Assembly: GCF_003254665.1 (NCBI RefSeq)
Contig: NZ_QHGY01000011.1
Coordinates: 393 to 64,392 of the forward strand
Direction: 5' to 3'
From: Billgrantia lactosivorans
Lineage (GTDB): Bacteria; Pseudomonadota; Gammaproteobacteria; Pseudomonadales; Halomonadaceae
Length of the DNA: 64,000 nucleotides
Part shown: in pieces, positions 8,413-17,578 of the stretch
Layout of the letters: each line of letters starts with the position of its first letter
Position numbering within the stretch: the first letter of the stretch is position 1
Translations under genes and position numbers: made by a program
Notes under the pieces: model-generated
The model's input: only the letters and a program-made list of their open reading frames with translations
What the model was told of the DNA's origin: nothing
The model's database searches: none

Positions 8413-8838
8413 TCACAGCCGCTGCTTCAGCCCATCCAGCCGCGCCAGCAGGTGGTCGCGCATGCTGGCCAGGCCATCGAGGTCGTAGGGTTGCGCCTGG
8501 CCGTTCCCCCATACCGGCCCCGGCCAGGCGTCATCGCCACGCAGGCGGGCGACGACATGGACGTGCAGTTGGGCGACCACGTTACCCAGGTTGGCCACGT
8601 TGATCTTCTCGGCCCGGGTCAGGGCCTTGAGCATGCGCCCCACCTCGCTGGCCTCGTGCCACAGCTGGCGCTGATCCGCCGCGTCCAGGTCGAACACCTC
8701 GCTGACATCGGCGCGCCGAGGAATCAGGATCAGCCACGGGAAGCGGGTATCGTCCATCAGGCGCAACTGGCACAGCGGCAGCTCCGTGACCGGGTAGCTG
8801 TCCCTGACCAGGCGTTCATCCAGCAGTACTGACGACAT
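8413..8838 (-). CDS. HIT-domain protein
   Basis: The 141-residue protein belongs to the histidine triad superfamily of nucleotide hydrolases and transferases. The triad region reads NVVAQLHVHVVAR, with two of the usual three histidines plus the Gln-Leu lead-in, as in the short stand-alone HIT proteins of pseudomonads; AWPGPVWG follows. The start is the ATG preceded by GGGGAGGGG, a strong ribosome site. Longer N-terminal readings are not supported. It converges on the NicO gene, with only six bases between stops. Confidence 0.85.
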   Translation of the reverse strand: MSSVLLDERLVRDSYPVTELPLCQLRLMDDTRFPWLILIPRRADVSEVFDLDAADQRQLWHEASEVGRMLKALTRAEKINVANLGNVVAQLHVHVVARLRGDDAWPGPVWGNGQAQPYDLDGLASMRDHLLARLDGLKQRL

Positions 8839-8975
8839 GGTTCCCCTCCCCTCGGTGACGATCGCCAACATCATGACACAGGCGAGCGACAATCGCCCGG
8901 CACGGGAAGCAAGCGCAGCGGGTCGACAGCGACTAGAGTGTAGATACGAGCCCCGGCGGAGAGGAGGGAAGGAAG

Positions 8976-9113
8976 ATGAAGCAGGCGTTGGCGGTGTTGC
9001 TGGCAGCACTCCTGGCGATGTCGCTGCTCAGCGGCTGCAATACCATGCGCGGCATGGGCGAGGATATCGAGGAAGGCGGCGAGGCGATCCAGCGGCAGTC
9101 GTCCTCATATTAG
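8976..9113 (+). CDS. Entericidin-like small lipoprotein
   Basis: A 45-codon gene starts four bases after a purine-rich ribosome site (GGAGGGAAGGA). The product has a signal with lipobox LLSGC and then NTMRGMGEDIEEGGEAIQ, the conserved shape of the entericidin A/B family of cell-envelope lipoproteins. It is followed at 9211 by a paralogue with the same core (CNTMxGxGEDxExGGExxQ). In enterobacteria such pairs have been described as a toxin and its antidote; nothing here shows which is which. Confidence 0.75.
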   Translation: MKQALAVLLAALLAMSLLSGCNTMRGMGEDIEEGGEAIQRQSSSY

Positions 9114-9210
9114 TGGTTATGCAAAGCGGCGGATGGCTGTTACGCTTAGGTGGCCATTGCTTCACGGAAAGGAATGGATTTCCCCTATATCGTTTCAAGG
9201 AGATACGACC

Positions 9211-9342
9211 ATGAAGAGAGCAATTGCCCTGAGCTTTGCCCTGCTGATGACCGCCGGAGCCCTGGCGGGGTGCAACACCATGGAAGGCGCCGGCGAAGAC
9301 GTCGAGCGCGGTGGTGAGTCGGTACAGGACGCCGCCGAATAA
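9211..9342 (+). CDS. Entericidin A/B family lipoprotein
   Basis: The 43-residue product has the lipobox ALAGC and the core NTMEGAGEDVERGGESVQ, typical of EcnB-like lipoproteins. AAGGAG sits eight bases before the ATG. It lies 97 bases after its paralogue, a gap large enough for its own promoter, and is followed at once by a strong hairpin. Members are often induced in stationary phase or under stress. Confidence 0.8.
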   Translation: MKRAIALSFALLMTAGALAGCNTMEGAGEDVERGGESVQDAAE

Positions 9343-9359
9343 CGCATTCGGTCCGGCCT

Positions 9360-9399
9360 GGCCGCGCACGGGGTGACCTGGTCGATCCCGTGCGCGGCC
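9360..9399 (+). terminator. Strong stem-loop after the entericidin pair
   Basis: A perfect 13-bp stem (GGCCGCGCACGGG with its complement) closes a 14-base loop, 17 bases after the stop. A second smaller hairpin (GGCGG/CCGCC) follows and ends in CCCTTTCCCC. There is no clean U-tract directly after the main stem, so termination efficiency is uncertain. Confidence 0.6.
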
Positions 9400-9447
9400 T
9401 GAAGGCGGTGTTGCCGCCCTTTCCCCCACTCTAGCGAGACCCCGCGC

Positions 9448-9783
9448 ATGGTGATCCCACTGCGGTTGTGCCTGGTTCCTGTCGGCCTGACCCTACTGAC
9501 AGCCTGTACGTCCATGACGAATGCCAACAACGCCTCTCACGATCCCGCCCCCAGGCCGCCTCAGGTCAGCGAGCAAGAGGACGCCTGCGGCGCGCAGCGC
9601 GTACAGGATCGGATCGGCCGACGCTTCGACGAGGCGCTGGGCGAATCGATACGCCGGGAGAGCGGTGCCGCCAGCCTGCGGATCATCCGTCCTGGGCATG
9701 CCTATACCATGGAGTACCAGGGCGACCGGATCAACGTCCATATCGACGACAACGACACCATCACCGACATCGGCTGCGGCTGA
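9448..9783 (+). CDS. I78-family peptidase inhibitor, lipoprotein
   Basis: The 111-residue protein has a lipobox signal ending LLTAC and a domain matching inhibitor family I78: CGAQRVQDRIGRRF at the start, a RIIRPG strand, YTMEYQGDRINVHIDDND and a terminal IGCG, with two cysteines placed to form the family disulfide. Family members block serine peptidases such as subtilisin. Anchored in the envelope it may guard against secreted proteases. No SD of note precedes the ATG. Confidence 0.75.
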   Translation: MVIPLRLCLVPVGLTLLTACTSMTNANNASHDPAPRPPQVSEQEDACGAQRVQDRIGRRFDEALGESIRRESGAASLRIIRPGHAYTMEYQGDRINVHIDDNDTITDIGCG

Positions 9784-9823
9784 GCGTCGCTTCTCGCTGG
9801 CGGACGCTGCGTGCCCGCCGCGC

Positions 9824-10342
9824 CTACTTCGCTTCCTGCCCGCTCTGCCCATGCGCCGCCTGGGTCTGGCGCTCGGCCTCCTCGGCCTGCTTGCGCAGCT
9901 TCTTGCGCAGCGCGGCCTTCTCGAACCTCAGCCGTTGCAGCGGCGTCGCCAGCGTCAGCGGCGGCACCCGTGCTGGCTTGCCGTCGGCGTCCACCGCCAC
10001 CATGGTCAGGTAGCAGCTGTTGGTGTGGCGGATCAGCTTGCGCCGGATGTCCTCGGCTACCACCTTGATGCCGATTTCCATCGAGGAGCGGCCGACGTGA
10101 TTGACGCAGGCCAGGAAGGTGACCAGCTCGCCGACGTGGATCGGCTGCTTGAACAGCACCTGGTCGACCGACAGCGTCACCACGTAATGGCCGGCGTAAC
10201 GGCTGGCGCAGGCGTAGGCCACCTCGTCGAGCTTCTTGAGGATGGCGCCGCCGTGCACCTTGCCGCTGAAGTTGGCCATGTCGGGGGTCATCAGCACGGT
10301 CATGGTCAGTTCGTGCTGGCCGGGCAGGGCTGGTTCGTCCAT
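9824..10342 (-). CDS. Acyl-CoA thioesterase, hotdog fold (YciA/BFIT group)
   Basis: The 172-residue protein is a single hotdog domain with the sequence MANFSGKVHGGAILKKLDEVAYACASRY, diagnostic for the cytosolic YciA/BFIT-type acyl-CoA hydrolases, followed by a basic, coiled C-terminal tail rich in Lys, Arg and Glu. It hydrolyses acyl-CoA to free acid and CoA. It is last in a row of three genes on this strand after atoE, 76 bases downstream, so a link with short-chain fatty-acid handling is plausible. Confidence 0.85.
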   Translation of the reverse strand: MDEPALPGQHELTMTVLMTPDMANFSGKVHGGAILKKLDEVAYACASRYAGHYVVTLSVDQVLFKQPIHVGELVTFLACVNHVGRSSMEIGIKVVAEDIRRKLIRHTNSCYLTMVAVDADGKPARVPPLTLATPLQRLRFEKAALRKKLRKQAEEAERQTQAAHGQSGQEAK

Positions 10343-10418
10343 CGGGGCGTTCCCTTGGTTGGCTTCCCGCGTCGGCCCCCGGCAGAGCCGGGGGCCGTTC
10401 AGCGAGCGAGGGGCTGGC

Positions 10419-11729
10419 TCAGAACCAGGTCAGGCCGACCGAGATGATCACCCCGGTGATGACCAGCTGGATCAGGCAGTAGCCCATGATGTCCTTGGCT
10501 TTCAGGCCGGCGATGGCGAGCACCGGCAGGGCCCAGAACGGCTGCAGCAGGTTGGTCCAGGCGTCGCCCCAGGCCACGGCCATGGCCACGCGCGAGACAT
10601 CCGCGCCGAGCGCTTCTGCCGCCGGCAGCATGACCGGGGCCTGTACCGCCCACTGCCCGCCGCCGGAAGGGACGAACAGGTTGACGATACCGGCGCTGAT
10701 GAAGGACCAGAACGGTAGCGAGGTCTCGGTGGCGAAGCCAATCAGCCCTTCGGACATGGACTCGGCCAGCCCCGATTCGACCATGATGGCCATGATCCCG
10801 GCATAGAAGGGGAACTGGATGACGATGCCGGCGCCGCCCTTGATCGCCTCGTTGAGGCTCTCCAGCAGGCTGCGCGGGGTGCGATGCAGCACGATGGCCA
10901 GGAACAGGAACATGAAGTTGACGATGTTGAGGTTCAGGCCACCGTCACGCAGCATGAAGTGGTCGAGCAGGAAGATCACCCCGGGAATGCCGACCAGCCA
11001 GGCGAGGGTGACGCTGTTCTCCAGCCGCTCGGCGGGACGCGTGACGCGCACCCGTGTGGCGGGGGCGTCGTCGAGCAGCTTGGGATCGACGTAGACGCTC
11101 TCGCTGTCGTTGGGGAGCATGGCACGGTTGACCAGCGGTATGGCGATGAACAGGCAGACCACCAGCGCCAGGTTGAAGAAGGCGAAGATGGTCGAGCCGG
11201 TACCGATGACGCCGATCTGATCGGCGGTGAAGTGCCCCTCGGTAGCGATGGTCAGCGGGATGGAGCCGGCCAGCCCTCCATGCCAGACCACGAAGCCGGA
11301 GTAGGCGCTGGCGACCAGCAGGCGATAGTCGACCCGTACCAGGCGCGCCAGCTCCTTGGCGAACAGTGCGCCCACCACCAGGCCGAAACCCCAGTTGATC
11401 CAACTGGCCAGCAGCGAGACCAGCGTCACCAGCAGGATCGCATGGCCGGCGTTGCTGGCCAGGCTGGCGATCTTCTGCAGCAGGCGCTTGACCGGTGGTG
11501 AGCTGGCCAGCATGAAGCCGGTGACCAGAACCAGCAGCATCTGCATCGAGAAGGTCAGCAGGTTCCAGAAGCCATCCCCCCAGTAGCGCATCACGGCCAG
11601 CGGCGTCTGGCGTTCCACGCCGATGGCGGCGGCCGCGGCGATGATGGTCAGCAACAGCACGAAGATGAAGGGGTCAGGCAGATAGCGTTCGACCAGCTTG
11701 ACGGCGGGTCTGGACAGCATTCTTAGCAT
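10419..11729 (-). CDS. atoE: Short-chain fatty acid transporter, AtoE family
   Basis: The 436-residue inner-membrane protein matches AtoE/YdhP-type short-chain fatty acid carriers throughout: VERYLPDPFIFVLLLT near the start, an internal NWGFGLVVGALFAKELAR, and VNLFVPSGGGQWAVQAPV in the C-terminal half, which is the most recognisable family motif. About 10 to 12 membrane segments are evident. No ato enzyme genes lie beside it; a thioesterase gene follows on the same strand. Confidence 0.9.
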   Translation of the reverse strand: MLRMLSRPAVKLVERYLPDPFIFVLLLTIIAAAAAIGVERQTPLAVMRYWGDGFWNLLTFSMQMLLVLVTGFMLASSPPVKRLLQKIASLASNAGHAILLVTLVSLLASWINWGFGLVVGALFAKELARLVRVDYRLLVASAYSGFVVWHGGLAGSIPLTIATEGHFTADQIGVIGTGSTIFAFFNLALVVCLFIAIPLVNRAMLPNDSESVYVDPKLLDDAPATRVRVTRPAERLENSVTLAWLVGIPGVIFLLDHFMLRDGGLNLNIVNFMFLFLAIVLHRTPRSLLESLNEAIKGGAGIVIQFPFYAGIMAIMVESGLAESMSEGLIGFATETSLPFWSFISAGIVNLFVPSGGGQWAVQAPVMLPAAEALGADVSRVAMAVAWGDAWTNLLQPFWALPVLAIAGLKAKDIMGYCLIQLVITGVIISVGLTWF

Positions 11730-11797
11730 GGCGGCGTCGCTTCTTCTGATAGTCTGGAGTGCGTCTGAGCAAAATAGCGCAAAGGCAGCAGCTTGCC

Positions 11798-13213
11798 CTA
11801 ATCAAAGGGATCATTCCGGGCGCCACGGGAACGATCGGGTATCCTGCGTATCGTGTCGTCTCCCGCCCGGTGGCACCAGCGGGTGCGCCGATGATGCCAA
11901 TAGTAGCCGGCCAGTACCAGCGAACGCACCACGGCGAAGGAGAGAAACGCCAGCCACAGGGCATGATTCTCGGCCTCCGGCGCGGCGATTGCCCGGGCCA
12001 GCCACCAGACGGGCAGGTAGGCCGCCAGGGCGATGAAGATGCTGTTGCGCATCTCGCGGATCGCCGTAGCGCCGATGAAGACCCCGTCGAGCAGGTAGCT
12101 CCATACCGCGATCAGCGGCATCGCCACCATCCAGGGCAGGTAGACGCCGGCCGTTTCGCGCACCTCCGGCAGGCCGGTCAGCAGGGCAATGAGGTGATGG
12201 CCGCCCAGGGCGAAGGCGAGCGCCGCGCCGGTGGCCGTGATCAGCGAGAAGCGCGCGGCGGCGTGTACGGCCAGGCCGAACTCGTCCCACCGCTGCCTGC
12301 CCACGGCGCGTCCGGTGGTGGCCTCGGCGGCATGGGCGAAGCCGTCCAGGGCATAGCTGGTGAGCATGATGAACTGCATCAGCACGGCGTTGGCGGCCAG
12401 GATGGTGTCGCCCTGTACCGCCCCGCGAGAGGTGAAGAAGGCCATGGCGAACAGCAGCCCCAGGGTGCGCAGGAAGAGATTGGCGTTGACCTGGAACAGC
12501 TCGGCGTAGGCGGCGAGGCGGAACAGACGCGCGCGCAGGAAGCGGCCCTGCAACAGCTTCAACTGGCGTGCGACCAGCCAGACGCCGAAGGCCAGCGCGG
12601 TATAATCGGCGATCACCGTGGCCCAGGCCACGCCGTCGCTGGTCATGCCGAAGCCGACCACGAACAGCAGGTCCAGCGCGATGTTGACGCTGTTGGTCAG
12701 CACCAGGATGACCAGCGTCACCCGTGAGTTCTGCTGGCCCAGGAACCAGCCGAGGATGGCGTAGTTGGCCAGTACCGCCGGCGCCGAGAGAATGCGGATC
12801 CGCGCATATTCCTCGGCAAGCCCGGTGGCGACCGCGCTGCCGTCGAGCAGCCACAGCCCCACGGTGATCAGCGGGCTCGAGAACAGGATCAGCAGGGCTC
12901 CGATGACCATGGCCAGCAACAGCGACTGGCCCAGCAGGTTGCGCACCTCCTCGTCGCTCTCGCGGCCCACCGCCTGGGAGGTCAGCCCGGTGGTGCCCAT
13001 GCGCAGGAAGCCGAAGCCCCAGTAGAGGAAGCCGAACAGGGTCGCGCCCAGCGTCACCCCGGCCAGGTAGCGCGAATCCGGCAGGTGGCCGACCACGGCG
13101 GTATCCACCAGCCCCAGCAGCGGCACGGTGATGTTCGAGAGGATGATCGGCCAGGCCAGTGTCCAGATGCGCCGCCGGGCGGCGGCGGGGGTCTCGGCTT
13201 GCGCGGTCGTCAC
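11798..13213 (-). CDS. MATE family efflux transporter, DinF-like
   Basis: The 471-residue protein has the twelve-segment MATE layout, opening with RIWTLAWPIILSNITVPLLGLVDTAVVGHL, and it contains YWGFGFLRMGTTGLTSQAVG, characteristic of the DinF branch. MATE pumps expel cationic drugs or other toxic compounds using sodium or proton gradients. The start is GTG with AGGGA eight bases before it. The last dozen residues are polar and unconserved. A hairpin between this gene and the next upstream one probably separates their transcripts. Confidence 0.88.
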   Translation of the reverse strand: MTTAQAETPAAARRRIWTLAWPIILSNITVPLLGLVDTAVVGHLPDSRYLAGVTLGATLFGFLYWGFGFLRMGTTGLTSQAVGRESDEEVRNLLGQSLLLAMVIGALLILFSSPLITVGLWLLDGSAVATGLAEEYARIRILSAPAVLANYAILGWFLGQQNSRVTLVILVLTNSVNIALDLLFVVGFGMTSDGVAWATVIADYTALAFGVWLVARQLKLLQGRFLRARLFRLAAYAELFQVNANLFLRTLGLLFAMAFFTSRGAVQGDTILAANAVLMQFIMLTSYALDGFAHAAEATTGRAVGRQRWDEFGLAVHAAARFSLITATGAALAFALGGHHLIALLTGLPEVRETAGVYLPWMVAMPLIAVWSYLLDGVFIGATAIREMRNSIFIALAAYLPVWWLARAIAAPEAENHALWLAFLSFAVVRSLVLAGYYWHHRRTRWCHRAGDDTIRRIPDRSRGARNDPFD

Positions 13214-13270
13214 GTCTTGTCCCTGTGAATGACGAATCGAGCAGCATGGCGGGCCGGGTGGCCCAATGCA

Positions 13271-13294
13271 ACAGCCCCGCCGAAGCGGGGCTGT
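13271..13294 (-). terminator. Perfect hairpin with TTCG loop after the outer-membrane barrel gene
   Basis: A 10-bp perfect stem (ACAGCCCCGC and its complement) closes a TTCG tetraloop when read on the minus strand, 19 bases after the stop codon. The UUCG loop gives an unusually stable RNA hairpin. Only short T-rich sequence follows, so it may act as a terminator or a 3-prime end stabiliser. Confidence 0.65.
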
Positions 13295-13313
13295 GGGGAA
13301 GGACGAGAGCCAA

Positions 13314-13925
13314 TCAGAAGCGATAGCCGAGGCTGCCGGAGATCATATCGATCTCGAAGTCTTCGCCACTTTCGCTGATGTCGTAGCGTTCGAGTTCGGC
13401 GCGCATCACGAGCTGGTTGACGACATACTCCGCGCCGATGCCATAGAACGGATCACTGCCATCATCGCTGGCCGTCTCGCGAATAGATTGGCCTTGAATC
13501 GTTGCGTTCAGATTTAGATCAGCGTCCCAGGCGATCATTCCCAACTTGCCATAGAGGCTGAAGCCGCTCTGGATCGGAAGTTTACCTACCAACGCAGCGG
13601 TGAAGCCATCCGCGCTCAGCTTCAAGTCGGCATTGTTGGTACCATTGCTACCGCTGGCTGTATAGTCGCCGAAATACACGTAACTCGCTTCTACGGCGAA
13701 GTAGGGGTTGAACTGATAGCCGGCAAACAACTTGAAACTGACGTCGTTGTCATCAGTATCGAAGCCGAGTTCGTCCAAATCATCCATTGTGGAATTATCC
13801 AGCATTGCATGCCCGATCCCGGCTCCAAGGTAGGGGCCCATGTCAGGATTGTAAGCCTGGCTTTGAGCGAAGACGGGGCTGGCGAACAAGGTGGTAACGG
13901 CGGCAGTGGCAAGCAGGCGCTTCAT
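13314..13925 (-). CDS. Outer-membrane beta-barrel protein (OmpA-like / OmpW-like porin domain)
   Basis: The 203-residue product has a signal peptide (MKRLLATAAVTTLFASPVFA) and a mature part of alternating amphipathic strands ending in a C-terminal phenylalanine (GSLGYRF), the sorting signal of outer-membrane barrels. Features such as YLGAGIGHAMLDN, FKLFAGYQFNPYFAVEASYVYFG and YGIGAEYVVN match small eight-stranded OmpA-type barrels. GAGGAG lies seven bases before the chosen ATG. Exact role unknown; such proteins aid envelope stability or small-solute diffusion. Confidence 0.82.
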   Translation of the reverse strand: MKRLLATAAVTTLFASPVFAQSQAYNPDMGPYLGAGIGHAMLDNSTMDDLDELGFDTDDNDVSFKLFAGYQFNPYFAVEASYVYFGDYTASGSNGTNNADLKLSADGFTAALVGKLPIQSGFSLYGKLGMIAWDADLNLNATIQGQSIRETASDDGSDPFYGIGAEYVVNQLVMRAELERYDISESGEDFEIDMISGSLGYRF

Positions 13926-14085
13926 CGTGCGCTCCTCTGGCATGGGCGGGGTACTACCCGCGGGCTGGGTGGCGGCGAGCTTCGTCCACCCTTTTTTTGT
14001 AACTCCATGCGAAAAATTGTATCCATGGTGCGTCTGAAAGTTAAGTAGAATTCGTGCATGGTATGACGTGCATCATGGAGGAAGG

Positions 14086-14403
14086 ATGAAGGCAAGTAAG
14101 AGCGTGGCTACTGCACTCGTGCTGGGGGTGCTGCTAGGCAGCACGCCGCTGCTGTCCCAGGCACAGCAGCGGCTGGAGGCGCAACCCAGCGCTGGTGCCA
14201 TGGTCGCGGATGCGCTGATCGCTCGACCGTTGCTGGCCGTGGCAACCCTCGGGGGAACGGCGGTGTTCCTTGCGTCGCTGCCGTTCACTGCACTGGGCGG
14301 CAACGTGGGGCCCGCGGCGGAGGCTCTCATCAAGACACCGGCTGAGGCGGCCTTCCGACGTTGCCTGGGCTGTACCGTCAGCCGTCGTGCGAATGAGCTG
14401 TAG
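14086..14403 (+). CDS. Small secreted or membrane protein of unknown function
   Basis: The start follows GGAGGAAGG directly. The 105-residue product has a signal peptide (LVLGVLLGSTPLLSQAQ), a second hydrophobic stretch (AVATLGGTAVFLASLPFTAL) and a C-terminal CLGC pair. The pattern resembles small gammaproteobacterial proteins sometimes labelled as multidrug-transporter-like, but no functional family is assigned here. It stands alone between divergent and convergent neighbours. Confidence 0.65.
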   Translation: MKASKSVATALVLGVLLGSTPLLSQAQQRLEAQPSAGAMVADALIARPLLAVATLGGTAVFLASLPFTALGGNVGPAAEALIKTPAEAAFRRCLGCTVSRRANEL

Positions 14404-14484
14404 CTGGCCTCGTGCCCCGGGCTTCATAGAACACTGGCGCCACGCTCAGGAAGCGGGGCGCCATGGGATGAAGGGGGAAGCAGG

Positions 14485-14805
<321 letters not shown>

Positions 14806-14811
14806 TTACGG

Positions 14812-15324
<513 letters not shown>

Positions 15325-15378
15325 TCAGGGTAACCGCCCCGGGCCGGGGCGACAATGCCGTGCCGGGCGGGCGGCGAA

Positions 15379-17283
15379 TCAATCGTCCAGCGTACCGAAG
15401 GGGTTGTCCACCGCCAGCGACACCTGGCGCGAGTAGCCGGGAATGGTGATGCCGGTGGCGCTGACCTCGAGCTCCGGTCCTTCCAGCACGCCTTCGCCGA
15501 AGCGGTAGCGCGCCTGGTAGTGGCCGCCGTCGGCCTGGGCCAGGTAGGCCTGGCTGGCCTGACGGGTGGCCACGCGGCGCTCGCGCCAGGCCGCCACGGC
15601 GGCTTCGCCATGGCGTTTCAGCAGCAGACGCTCGGTCACGGCGGGCGACAGCACCACGCCGGTGGCGTTGTTGCCGCCGAAGCCCTTGGCGTTGATGAAG
15701 GCGGCATCGGCCGCGAAGGGCACCGGCGTGCGCGAGAAGCGCAGCCGTTCGGCGTGAACGTCGTCGGCCACCGCGTCGAGGGTGGGAATGCCCGGCAGCA
15801 GGCCGTGGGCGAAGCTGCCCAGGGCGCTGGTCAGCTGATCGCCGGCCGCGCTGCCCTGGGAGTGGCCGACGAAGGCCTTCACCGCCACGACGGGCCAGTG
15901 CTCGATGCCGTTGGCCCGGGCGACCAGGTCGAAGACATGGGATTCCGTGACGCGGTTCTTGGGCGTGCTGGTGCCATGGGCATGGAGGAAGGTACGCTCG
16001 CGCAGCGCCTCCTCGCCCAGCAGGTCGCGCACCAGGGAGGCCGCCTTGCCCAGCGTGATGTAGTTGCCGATGCCGGGCGCGGAGATGGAGCGCTTCCAGC
16101 CGTCGGCGTTGACGAATACCCCCGGCACGCTGCCAAGGATCTCGGCGCCGAGCTCCAGCGCCAGGCTGTCGTCGAGGAGCAGCACGAACTGGCTGGCCTC
16201 GGCGATGGTGAAGCCGCAGTTGCGCGCGAAGGGACGGCAGGCGCGCTGGTAGTCGGCGTCGGTGAGCAGCTCCAGGGCGTCCAGGGCCTTGAGGCTCTCG
16301 TCGTCGGCCAGCGCGCCCATGGCGCGGAAGCCCTCGATGATCTCGGGGGTCACCGGGGCGTCGGAGGTGCCTACCATCACCGCACGGCGCTGGCCGCTGC
16401 GGATGTCCTCGAGCCCCAGGCGCAGATTGTAGAGAAAGCTGGCGCAGGCGCCGAGCACGGCACCGGTCCCGCCGACGCTGCCCAGCACATAGGCGTTGAG
16501 GAAATCGGCCGGCATCTGCCCGTAGCCCAGCGGCATCTGCTTGGAGGTGGCGCGATTGCCCGAGACGAAGCTCTTGAGCAGCCCGCCCCAGCCTTCGTCG
16601 TCGAGCTGGCCGATGGAGTTGCCGGCATACACGGCGATCTCGTCGGGGTCGAGGCGGTCGCGCAGGGTCTCCCACTCCAGGCCGCAGCTCGCCAGGCAGT
16701 CGCTGGCGGCGAAGATCGACATCGACAGGCCACGCGGATGGTGCACGCTGCGGTAGTAGCGGCTGGGGTCGAAGCCGCTGGGCAGCTGGCCGGCGGCCCG
16801 CACCTGGGCCGGCCGGGTCTCCGGCAGCAGTACGTCGAGTTCGCCCGGCGGCACCGTGACCTCGAGGGTGTGGCGGTCGAGCTCGCGCACCTGCCAGGTC
16901 GGCGGCAGCCGTTCGGGCAGCTGGCGGCGGCGAATGCTGAAGGTCAGCTCCGAACTCAGGCCCAGGCCGGCACGGCGATTGGCCGGCAGCCCGTCGTCAT
17001 TGAAGCGCGGGTCTTCGATGCGCCGGATCAGGGTGTGGTCGAGCACCTGCGCGCGGCAGTTCTCGGCCAGCCGGCTGGCGCCGATGGGGTTCCCGGCGGC
17101 ATCGTACCAGGCGCCTTCCCGGCAGCTGCCCAGGCCCATCAGGGCGGCCAGGCCGAGCAGCAGCGCTTCCTGCTCGGCTTCGGGAAGGGCGTCGATCACG
17201 GTGCGACGATATGCTTGATGGCCTGAGGTACGACCGGCGGCGTTGACGCCGCCCATGCCGACGATCACCGGTAAGTGTGACAA
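15379..17283 (-). CDS. Stand-alone beta-ketoacyl synthase (KAS I/II-like), TTG start
   Basis: The enzyme condenses acyl thioesters with malonyl-ACP. Counting from the TTG at 17283, the triad is Cys280 (VLGACASFLYN), His436 (LHAHGTST) and His474 (VGHSQGSAAG). The protein is about 635 residues, over 200 longer than FabB or FabF, mainly through an N-terminal extension. The TTG start is chosen because GAGG sits eight bases before it and the protein would then open SHLPVIVGMGGVNAAGRT, as I recall for pseudomonad homologues; an ATG at 17346 would add 21 residues but lacks a ribosome site. It stands alone, so its fatty-acid or specialised-lipid role is unknown. Confidence 0.82.
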   Translation of the reverse strand: MSHLPVIVGMGGVNAAGRTSGHQAYRRTVIDALPEAEQEALLLGLAALMGLGSCREGAWYDAAGNPIGASRLAENCRAQVLDHTLIRRIEDPRFNDDGLPANRRAGLGLSSELTFSIRRRQLPERLPPTWQVRELDRHTLEVTVPPGELDVLLPETRPAQVRAAGQLPSGFDPSRYYRSVHHPRGLSMSIFAASDCLASCGLEWETLRDRLDPDEIAVYAGNSIGQLDDEGWGGLLKSFVSGNRATSKQMPLGYGQMPADFLNAYVLGSVGGTGAVLGACASFLYNLRLGLEDIRSGQRRAVMVGTSDAPVTPEIIEGFRAMGALADDESLKALDALELLTDADYQRACRPFARNCGFTIAEASQFVLLLDDSLALELGAEILGSVPGVFVNADGWKRSISAPGIGNYITLGKAASLVRDLLGEEALRERTFLHAHGTSTPKNRVTESHVFDLVARANGIEHWPVVAVKAFVGHSQGSAAGDQLTSALGSFAHGLLPGIPTLDAVADDVHAERLRFSRTPVPFAADAAFINAKGFGGNNATGVVLSPAVTERLLLKRHGEAAVAAWRERRVATRQASQAYLAQADGGHYQARYRFGEGVLEGPELEVSATGITIPGYSRQVSLAVDNPFGTLDD

Positions 17284-17430
17284 GCCGCTGTCCTCGTTAT
17301 GCTGTTCGTGCGAGTCGGTAATGTAGATATTAAGAGAGGCGATCATAGCACCCGCCCCGGGACGCCGTCATGGGCGTCGCGTGCGAGTTACGGCGGCGCG
17401 GGGATAAACAAACGTTTGAAAGCTGATGCC

Positions 17431-17512
17431 GGATGCGCTAGGCTGGCGGAGCTGTTTGAGTCATACGAGTGGGTATGTGGGCGCATCCTGTCTTTGGATG
17501 CGCCTTTTTTTT
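17431..17512 (+). promoter_or_regulatory. Attenuator-like leader: antiterminator/terminator pair before the methyltransferase gene
   Basis: A textbook intrinsic terminator (GGCGCATCC, 7-base loop, GGATGCGCC, then eight T) lies at 17480-17512, although no gene on this strand precedes it. An extra copy of GGATGCGC at 17431-17438 can pair with the left arm of the terminator instead of the right arm. Three mutually exclusive segments of this kind are the usual layout of transcription attenuation. It may control the gene starting 67 bases downstream, or end a small RNA. No known riboswitch class was recognised. Confidence 0.6.
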
Positions 17513-17578
17513 GCTCCTCGCCTGGCGCGCCATCGCTGCTAGAATGGCCAGTTCGTCAGCCACCGAACCGCTTTCGCA

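Noticed and set aside
15355..17226. A 623-codon open frame on the plus strand opposite the ketoacyl synthase
   Set aside because: It is a shadow of the real gene caused by high GC at third positions. The minus-strand protein has the full active-site triad; the plus frame resembles nothing and has no start site.
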